A DNA stretch of 8,058 nt from Geoglobus sp. (GTDB lineage Archaea; Halobacteriota; Archaeoglobi; Archaeoglobales; Archaeoglobaceae). Below are positions 6,046 to 8,058 of the stretch, piece after piece. Under the pieces are notes generated by a model, which saw only the letters and a list, made by a program, of their open reading frames with translations, searched no databases and was not told the origin of the DNA. Both the position numbers and the translations under genes were made by a program. The DNA lies in the NCBI GenBank assembly GCA_015523645.1, contig WAJY01000018.1, forward strand, positions 1-8,058, in the 5' to 3' direction. Positions within the stretch are counted from its first letter, which is position 1. The number at the start of each line of letters is the position of its first letter.

Positions 6046-6400
6046 AGAGATAGAATGAAATTCCCCTATAATTAATAAGCTTTCCTCCATCAACTATTTC
6101 ATTCTTCAGAGGGAGAATTATGGTGTCGCACCCCACATTCCTAGCCAACTTCAAGATGCACCCCTGAATTTCGTAGGGAGGTTTTATTGAGTAAATTAGA
6201 CTTGCGCTCCTGTATATCTCCACATTTGGCATGCAAACGTCATCAATCACCACATCCTCCCTCGTCTTTACAACATCCGTCCTTATAACTTCAAAGCCTC
6301 TTTCCTCAAGATAGTCAGATGTTGTGAAGTTGTATCCAACACCAATCTCTACTACTTTCCCAGAATACATGCTCGCTATGTAAATTGCAAGTTCAATCAC
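6026..6400 (-). CDS. UPF0146 family Rossmann-like protein
   Basis: A 124-residue protein of the archaeal UPF0146 family. The N-terminal half looks like the start of a methyltransferase Rossmann fold: KVVEIGVGYNFTTSDYLEER (15-34) is a glycine-rich SAM-site loop and D42 after VIRT is the acidic residue at the end of strand 2. VVIDDVCMPN (50-59) follows, then a short C-terminal part rather than a full catalytic domain. Whether it binds SAM or acts as an enzyme is not known; the resemblance is read from motifs. Start is GTG 6400, 23 nt after a TATA-like ATATAAAG, so a leaderless transcript is likely. The 3' end overlaps dphB by 20 bp on the opposite strand. It diverges from rimI across only 36 bp. 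Confidence 0.85.
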   Translation of the reverse strand: MIELAIYIASMYSGKVVEIGVGYNFTTSDYLEERGFEVIRTDVVKTREDVVIDDVCMPNVEIYRSASLIYSIKPPYEIQGCILKLARNVGCDTIILPLKNEIVDGGKLINYRGISFYLFTPQYP

Positions 6401-6406
6401 GATTCC

Positions 6407-6415
6407 TTTTTAAAT
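6407..6415 (+). promoter_or_regulatory. TATA-like box for rimI
   Basis: TTTTTAAAT ends 21 nt before GTG 6437. The box lies next to the start of the divergent UPF0146 gene, so the two promoters interleave. Confidence 0.45.
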
Positions 6416-6423
6416 TCATAATG

Positions 6424-6431
6424 CTTTATAT
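6424..6431 (-). promoter_or_regulatory. TATA-like box for the UPF0146 gene
   Basis: ATATAAAG on the minus strand ends 23 nt before GTG 6400. It is only 5-12 bp from the rimI start, too close to serve rimI itself. Confidence 0.45.
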
Positions 6432-6436
6432 CTTCT

Positions 6437-6895
6437 GTGTATTCAGTCTTAATAAGGAGCTTCGATCCAAGGGATTCGTCAGACATAATGAGGATTGATG
6501 CTGAATCTTTCAACACAACAAATCCAACCTATGATCTTTTCATATACCTCACTTACGGAAATGACATTCTTGTTGCAGACATAGGAGGCATGGTTGTTGG
6601 ATATATTGTTCTCTCTTACAAGGAAGAAGAGGCAAAAATAATGTCCCTTGCAGTAAAAAGGGAATTCAGGAGGAAGGGCATAGGAAAAATTCTTTTAAAA
6701 GAGGCAATAAAAAAGGCAAAGCAGAACAGCAAGAAGAGAATGCTCCTGGAAGTAAGGATCTCAAACACCCCTGCACAAAATCTCTATAAAAAATTTGGAT
6801 TTGAAATCGCTGGAGTTCTTGAGTCCTACTATTTTGATGGGGAGTCTGCCTATCTAATGTGCTTGGACCTCAACAAGGTTGATGACCTCTCTTAG
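6437..6895 (+). CDS. rimI: RimI/Ard1-type N-alpha-acetyltransferase
   Basis: A 152-residue GNAT-fold enzyme that transfers acetyl from acetyl-CoA, most likely to protein N-termini, as archaeal RimI/Ard1 homologues do. MSLAVKREFRRKGIGKILL (69-87) contains strand 4 and the acetyl-CoA loop R-R-K-G-I-G (78-83). LEVRISNTPAQNLYKKFGFE (104-123) holds E105, N110 and Y117, the usual RimI/Ard1 catalytic-region residues, and YYFDGESAYLM (131-141) is the family C-terminal signature. The start GTG 6437 is the only in-frame candidate before the conserved IRSF segment; it lies 21 nt after a TATA-like box and has no ribosome-binding site. The 3' end overlaps the opposing UPF0058 gene by 42 bp. Substrate is inferred from the family. 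Confidence 0.9.
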   Translation: MYSVLIRSFDPRDSSDIMRIDAESFNTTNPTYDLFIYLTYGNDILVADIGGMVVGYIVLSYKEEEAKIMSLAVKREFRRKGIGKILLKEAIKKAKQNSKKRMLLEVRISNTPAQNLYKKFGFEIAGVLESYYFDGESAYLMCLDLNKVDDLS

Positions 6896-7129
6896 TCTCG
6901 GATTGGCAAGCAAATCGCTGTGGTCTCTCTCACCTAAAAGTTCGTTCAGCCCTTTACAAAGCAGGAAGATTGCCTTTTTGTGCTCATTCTTGCTCTTGTG
7001 TATGTGTACAGGCTGAATCCCCATTGCCTCGTATTCTTCAAAATAACCGTTTGTAATGCCTGCATCCTCCAAAAACCTTTTAACATGGAATAAAGTCAGG
7101 TGGAGAAAGACGAGCTCCTCTTTATGCAT
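6854..7129 (-). CDS. UPF0058 family protein
   Basis: A 91-residue, probably all-helical soluble protein. The N-terminus MHKEELVFLHLTLFHVKRFL (1-20) and the central IHKSKNEHKKAIFLL (43-57) are hallmarks of archaeal UPF0058, which is normally about 80-100 residues; its function is unknown. The start is ATG 7129, preceded by GGTGGTGATGA (7140-7130), which matches the archaeal anti-Shine-Dalgarno sequence, and a TATA box lies about 33 nt upstream. Unlike most genes here it therefore probably has a short leader with a ribosome-binding site. It converges on rimI with a 42-bp overlap and diverges from the winged-helix regulator at 7299, with a palindrome in between that may control it. Confidence 0.88.
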   Translation of the reverse strand: MHKEELVFLHLTLFHVKRFLEDAGITNGYFEEYEAMGIQPVHIHKSKNEHKKAIFLLCKGLNELLGERDHSDLLANPRLREVINLVEVQAH

Positions 7130-7140
7130 TCATCACCACC
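7130..7140 (-). promoter_or_regulatory. ribosome-binding site of the UPF0058 gene
   Basis: GGTGGTGATGA on the minus strand directly precedes ATG 7129 and contains GGTGAT, complementary to the 3' end of archaeal 16S rRNA. It is one of the few clear Shine-Dalgarno sites in the window. Confidence 0.55.
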
Positions 7141-7161
7141 GTAATACCTCATGATCATACA

Positions 7162-7169
7162 CTATAAAA
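7162..7169 (-). promoter_or_regulatory. TATA box of the UPF0058 gene
   Basis: TTTTATAG on the minus strand lies about 32 nt before ATG 7129, predicting a leader of roughly 8 nt that would include the Shine-Dalgarno site. Confidence 0.5.
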
Positions 7170-7192
7170 GCTTTATTTAGCGTTAATAAGTC

Positions 7193-7216
7193 TCCATTCG
7201 TATTCATACTAATGGA
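7193..7216. promoter_or_regulatory. 24-bp near-perfect palindrome, candidate operator
   Basis: TCCATTCGTAT (7193-7203), a 2-bp centre TC, then ATACTAATGGA (7206-7216) form 11-bp arms with one mismatch. It lies in the 169-bp divergent gap between the UPF0058 and winged-helix genes, 24 bp upstream of the UPF0058 TATA box and about 53 bp upstream of the regulator's. The size and symmetry fit a dimeric winged-helix protein; that the neighbouring regulator binds it is inferred. Confidence 0.5.
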
Positions 7217-7268
7217 AATTATTTGCACTTTTTTGAAAACATCAATTCTTAAGCAAACTTTGAGAAGG

Positions 7269-7276
7269 TTTTAATA
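7269..7276 (+). promoter_or_regulatory. TATA box of the winged-helix regulator gene
   Basis: TTTTAATA, preceded by GAGAAGG as a possible BRE, ends 22 nt before ATG 7299. No ribosome-binding site follows, so leaderless transcription is likely. Confidence 0.55.
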
Positions 7277-7298
7277 CATTTTTGACAATGTTAATTGG

Positions 7299-8058
7299 AT
7301 GAAGGTTTTGCTCAGCAGAAAGGAAACTGTGAAGCTACTAATACTTTCCGAGCTTGTGAAAAACCCTGAATGTAATCAAAGAGACATAGCCAAAAAGTTA
7401 CAGATAACACCACAAGCTGTCTCCGAACACTTCAAGGAATTGATCTCAGAGAATCTTGTCAGGGTTATTCATAAAGGCTATTATGAGGTGACTGACAAGG
7501 GAAAGGAATGGATAAACAAGAATCTCATAGATCTTCATCTTTTCGTTGAGAACGTCCTTGATACGGTTTTCTCGTCTTCCCTTGTAGCAATCGCTCATGG
7601 AAAGATTGAGAAGGAAAGTGAGGTCGAGTACTGGTTTCAAGATGGCTACATATTTGCAAGAGAAATGGAAGGAGGAAATGGTTTTGCCTTAACTTCAGCA
7701 GAGGATGGAGAGGATGTTCTGATAAAACCATCAGGGATGTTTAAACCTCCAAAAAAAGGTGAAGTGCTGATATTCAGGGTACCGATAGTTCAGAGAGGTG
7801 GAAGCAGAGCTGTGGACATTCAAGCTCTGAAAAATGTGGTTAGGGAAAATGAGAGATACATAGTCATTGCACTTGGAATAGAAGCCTTGGTGGCTTGCAG
7901 AAAAGCTGGAGTTGAGCCAATTTTCTTTGGTGGAAAGAATGTCTGTGTTGAGGCTGCCCATCATGGCTCAGGAGTAATTGCTGTCGTAACTGAAACGCTT
8001 GTGGAGGATCTTATTAGAACGCTGGTTGATGAAGGTCTAAGATTCGAGGTTGTTGAAG
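7299..8058 (+). CDS. winged-helix transcriptional regulator with C-terminal domain (3' end missing)
   Basis: The frame is open from ATG 7299 to the window edge, giving 253 residues with no stop yet. Residues 1-75 form a winged helix: an N-terminal helix (about 8-21), then NQRDIAKKLQITPQAVSEHF (26-45) with the recognition helix at about 37-50, and a wing ending in GYYEVTDKGKEW (60-71), as in MarR/ArsR-like archaeal regulators. Residues about 95-253 form a second domain with alternating strands and helices, including YIVIALGIEALVACRKAG (187-204) and EAAHHGSGVIAVVTETLVED (218-237). I do not recognise a characterised ligand domain; it may be a sensor or oligomerisation module. The start is supported by a TATA box 22 nt upstream. 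A palindrome upstream suggests autoregulation or control of the divergent UPF0058 gene. Confidence 0.82.
   Translation, partial: MKVLLSRKETVKLLILSELVKNPECNQRDIAKKLQITPQAVSEHFKELISENLVRVIHKGYYEVTDKGKEWINKNLIDLHLFVENVLDTVFSSSLVAIAHGKIEKESEVEYWFQDGYIFAREMEGGNGFALTSAEDGEDVLIKPSGMFKPPKKGEVLIFRVPIVQRGGSRAVDIQALKNVVRENERYIVIALGIEALVACRKAGVEPIFFGGKNVCVEAAHHGSGVIAVVTETLVEDLIRTLVDEGLRFEVVE

Noticed and set aside
6425..6431. TTTATAT as the rimI promoter
   Set aside because: It is only 5 nt from GTG 6437, and no good in-frame start lies at the correct distance downstream before the conserved domain; it fits the opposite gene better.
7156..7182. AAAGCTTT palindrome in the UPF0058 promoter as an operator
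   Set aside because: Eight bases in AT-rich DNA is not significant, and it is largely explained by the TATA box.
1..8058. tRNA, rRNA, CRISPR array or strong hairpin terminators
   Set aside because: No cloverleaf-like GC-rich segment, regularly spaced repeat or stable stem followed by a T-run was seen by eye; a tRNAscan or repeat search would be needed to exclude weak cases.

Overview
The window looks like chromosomal DNA from a euryarchaeon, probably a thermophile related to Archaeoglobales. I infer this from archaeal-type TrpRS, a form III RuBisCO, diphthine synthase (an archaeal/eukaryal pathway), and the small archaeal families UPF0146 and UPF0058. AT-rich TATA-like boxes sit 18-26 nt before most start codons, and the coding sequence is rich in AGG/AGA and ATA codons. 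The genus is inferred, not proven.

Layout. Positions 1-851 (minus strand) hold a row of small reading frames downstream of a DUF420 membrane gene: a possible gene leaving the left edge, and three remnants that each become continuous only if one base is added. They are either decayed accessory genes or an assembly with homopolymer losses. Positions 851-2619 form a membrane/redox block: a DUF420 protein (minus), a divergently transcribed protein that joins a c-type haem motif, a CopD-like membrane part and a cytochrome b5-like domain (plus), and a convergent small DUF4870-type membrane protein (minus). The first two share an 81-bp divergent promoter region with mirror-image CTCGCAG elements. 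The DUF420 and DUF4870-type promoters share an exact 15-mer.

Positions 2705-6045 (plus) carry housekeeping and carbon-metabolism genes: trpS, then a form III RuBisCO with its own TATA box, then dphB overlapping the RuBisCO stop by 4 nt (ATGA). Positions 6026-7129 hold a UPF0146 Rossmann-like protein (minus), a RimI-type N-acetyltransferase (plus) and a UPF0058 protein (minus). The plus/minus neighbours here overlap at their 3' ends by 20 and 42 bp, and the UPF0146/rimI pair diverge from a 36-bp gap with interleaved promoters. From 7299 to the right edge runs a winged-helix regulator, truncated by the window. A 24-bp near-perfect palindrome lies between it and the divergent UPF0058 gene.

Functionally, the best candidate for something undescribed is the 851-2619 redox block. 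The RuBisCO and dphB genes are translationally coupled but have no obvious shared pathway. No tRNA, rRNA, CRISPR array or insertion sequence was recognised.
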